Of a stretch of 64,000 bases of DNA, positions 61,501 to 64,000 are shown piece by piece. The DNA comes from Rostratula benghalensis (Eukaryota > Chordata > Aves > Charadriiformes > Rostratulidae): NCBI GenBank assembly GCA_013399305.1, contig VXAI01000035.1, positions 1,245,023 through 1,309,022 of the forward strand. The letters are read 5' to 3'. A program made the position numbers and the translations under genes. Position 1 is the first letter of the stretch. Every line of letters starts with the position of its first letter. The notes beneath the pieces were generated by a model. It made no database searches, was not told the origin of the DNA, and saw nothing but the letters and a program-made list of their open reading frames with translations.

Positions 61501-62964
61501 ATGCAGCTTAGGGCTCTTGATGTAAATAAAAGTAACTACATGACTAAAGTAGGAAAAGTAACTTTAGCCTAATCAAGCCTTAATCGTGTGGATTAGTAAA
61601 ACCTACAATAATTAAGATCCTTCGCAGGAGTAATAAGCTATTCATATTCAATCCATTGCATCCTTAGATTTTTGCTACACGGGCTTTTCTTTCAAAGACT
61701 GAAAGAAATGGTGGAAAGAAATATTTACACTGATGGTGAGCTCTGGTATACATGAGAACAAATAACTGGGATTTCAGACTCGGTATTTTGGGAAGAGTAC
61801 AGATAATGACTATTTATTGTTGTCCCCTCAGCTGCAGCATATCAAGGAAAAGTAGCTAATATACATTTCTCTTCATTTAGAGATGATTAGTGCGGGAACA
61901 CTTCATCAGGAGTCATCTGCAATGCTGTAGAAGACTCTGTCCAAAGGTTGTTGGTGAGCAGGAAGCCAGAAGCTCAGTCGTGTTCTTTCCTCTTCAGACT
62001 CAAGGAAGGAAAGTCCTTTAACTTGCAAGTCAAATTTTAGGCCACTGCAGTGATGTTTAGGACTGATGGTGGAAATCCATCAGTACTGCTCCACGAGCTA
62101 TATATCCCTAATCTAAGCAGGCAGTTATTCCCAATGCTGATACATGGATTTGGAATTTATTAAAGGCAGAAATCAGGACCATGTTTCTCAGGAACACTGT
62201 TCGTGTCTGTGTTTGGACTTTTAGGAGTATTATCTGGGGGCTTTAGCATATATACTGCAGATATCATGTGACATCATGTCTTCCTTTGGTTTTCTTAGGG
62301 TGGAGCAGGAAATCTGAGTTTAGCCTATTTATGGTAAGCACACCAGGTAGAATAGGTTGCCCGCCTGCTGGAATATAGACTTTTATCAAAATTTATTGAA
62401 CAGGGTACAGGTAAATGTTTCTGTCTTTTAATCAAGGTTGATTTAATTACAATCAGAAAGATGCCCCTGCTCCTTTAGGCACATCACAACCTTGTTATCA
62501 TCTCAAATTTATCTAGCCTTTCAAGAGAGGGATTTATTAGCTCTTCCTAATCCCCAAATAATTACTCTAGACAAAGAGCTATTTGTAGAGAACATCTTGT
62601 CTAAAGAAAAGGGATTCACAAGAATTCACAGGCCCTAATAAATTCTCTGGTGCTCTGTGACATGAGTTTCCCTGGTTGTCCTTGATCTTCAACCACAACT
62701 GTGTCGCGCAGCTGAACGGCCAGTTGGGGAGTGGTACCTCTGTTGAAAGAGATGCCTCCTCCTTGGGGTCATGGGGTTGAAATTGTAGTCTCGGTACTTA
62801 AGCCCTGTGTTTGAAGAGGAGCAAGAACTTTTTGTTGAGCAGACAGGTGAAAGGGAGAGGAGACTTCTTTTTGTAAGAGTTTACGGTTGTCCTTAAGCAC
62901 ACAGTGAGACATGGTTGCCCAATCTCCAGAAGTCATTTTGTGACTTGCCTATAACAATATGTCT
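58516..62964. other. DAB1 intron, AT-rich unique sequence
   Basis: No exon or mobile element recognised. Homeodomain-type cores cluster at 59885-60000. A 13-T run followed by CAG at 60655-60670 looks like a splice acceptor but has no supported exon after it. A 7-bp hairpin, ACACTGT/ACAGTGT, lies near 60802-60824. Confidence 0.5.
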
Positions 62965-63403
62965 AGGTGGTCTACAAAGGTGATTTAGAGGGCTAGAACA
63001 TCTCTCTCCCTAGGAAAGACTGAGGGACTTGTGTCTTTTTAGTCTGGAAAAAACAGAGGGGGGATCTGATCAATCTTATAAATACTTAAAGGGTGGATGT
63101 CAGGAGGATGGGGCCAGTCTTTTTTCAGTGGTGTCCAGTGACAGGACAAGAGGTAAAGGGCACAAATTTGTACATAAGGAGTTCCATCTAAACATGAGGA
63201 GGAACTTCTTTACTTTGAGGGTAACAGAGCACTGGAAGAGGCTGCCCAGAGAGGTGGTGGAGTCTCCTTCACTGGAGACATTCCAAACTTGTGTAGACAC
63301 GTTCCTGTGCAACCTGCTTTGGGTGGACCTGCTTTGGCAGGGGGGTTGGACTAGATGATCTCCAGAGGTCCCTTCCAACCCCAACATCATTCTGTGATTC
63401 TGT
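62965..63403 (+). mobile_element. CR1 LINE fragment, 3' ~440 bp
   Basis: This is a sense CR1 end. It begins in the block AGGTGGTCTACAAAGGTGAT and runs through the ORF2 C-terminus, open from at least 63029 to 63358 ([59 protein letters not shown]). It ends in GGTTGGACTAGATGATCTCC and CATTCTGTGATTCTGT. It is truncated upstream, with the reverse-transcriptase core absent. The subfamily matches that of 49279-50243. Confidence 0.94.
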
Positions 63404-64000
63404 AAAGTGTTCCTCATATCATGTATGTAAGTGACTGAAAGTTGCAATGCAGACTTTAAGGTGCCTAGTCCTCCATCTCCTCACTCCAATGACAGAGTCC
63501 AAACTACAGCAGCTCCCACACTCCTTCTGCCATCCCATGGGAAGAACCGAATCTCTGAGGCTGAGATTCAGAAGAGCCCATAGATAGACCAAGCCAGGAG
63601 TCTGACATCCTGCCCTGCTCTACATCTCTGGTTCCAGGCACCAGGCTGCACAGCTACATTTGCCTCCAATTAAGATAAGAGACCTGAATCCTACTGGGAT
63701 TTGCACCCCTTGTTTGGGCATAGAACCAGGGTTCCTCCATTCTTTTAAAAGCTGGCACCACAGGAAAAAGGGGATCATTTTGATGATTGGTTCTGCTGCC
63801 CTTTGATAAAACAGCTTCATGATTACAGTAGTAGGTGGTAGGAAACCCAGCGGGATGATTAATTCTTTAAAGTTTTCACTTTTTTCATTACAGCCACCTC
63901 TAAAAAAGGTTCCTGGTTTCTGAGCTTACTCTATTTCAGGCATCAGCAAATTTTGTGGGGAGTTACATCGCAGTGACAGTAAAAACCAAAAATACCAAAC
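63404..64000. other. DAB1 intron, unique sequence at the window edge
   Basis: No exon or repeat recognised. The sequence runs off the window still within the presumed intron. Confidence 0.5.

Noticed and set aside
1..64000. A bacterial or phage defence system, operon, tRNA or rRNA gene
   Set aside because: All recognisable content is vertebrate (CR1 elements, a spliced DAB1 exon). No ribosome-binding-site-led gene cluster or RNA gene signature was seen.

Overview
This is vertebrate nuclear DNA, almost certainly from a bird. It is AT-rich, has no dense gene content, and is littered with 5'-truncated CR1 non-LTR retrotransposons (at least 18 pieces). These end in the CR1-type ATTCTGTGATTCTGTG tail rather than poly(A). 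The window lies inside one very large gene on the + strand. The only exon I can identify is at 24661-24860. It has a strong splice acceptor, a 133-nt 5' leader and the first 22 codons of DAB1 (Disabled-1), the cytoplasmic adaptor of Reelin signalling. The exon ends in splice phase 1. As I recall the human protein, 20 of the 22 residues are identical. No second DAB1 coding exon was found, so about 24.7 kb upstream and 39.1 kb downstream are read as introns. This fits the known extreme size of the 5' part of DAB1.

Layout. 1-24660: intron upstream of the first coding exon, with a 680-bp CR1 whose ORF2 end is still open (1971-2645), an unexplained GC-rich patch (5259-5640), several small CR1 ends near 11.1-12.5 kb, a GC-rich 20-bp minisatellite broken by a 115-N assembly gap (12924-13230), an old palindromic repeat (17831-17947) and G-rich tracts at 15.0 and 23.0 kb. 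24661-24860: DAB1 exon with three upstream ORFs, the last ending 9 nt before the main start codon. 24861-64000: intron with CR1 copies at 27.0, 28.8, 36.0-36.9 (head-to-head pair), 41.6, 45.0-45.5 (second head-to-head pair), 49.3-50.3 (the longest, with the reverse-transcriptase FADD motif), 54.8, 56.0, 58.2, 58.4 and 63.0 kb. Between them are unique AT-rich stretches, some rich in homeodomain-type TAATT cores that may be conserved enhancers.

There is no operon, prokaryotic system, CRISPR array, rRNA or tRNA gene that I can support. Nearly all other open reading frames are short chance frames, CR1 remnants, or products of the stop-free minisatellite. The most useful points to follow up are the DAB1 leader (upstream ORFs next to the start, and an atypical donor site), the two head-to-head CR1 pairs, the out-of-register gap in the minisatellite, and the unexplained minus-strand patch near 5.3-5.6 kb.
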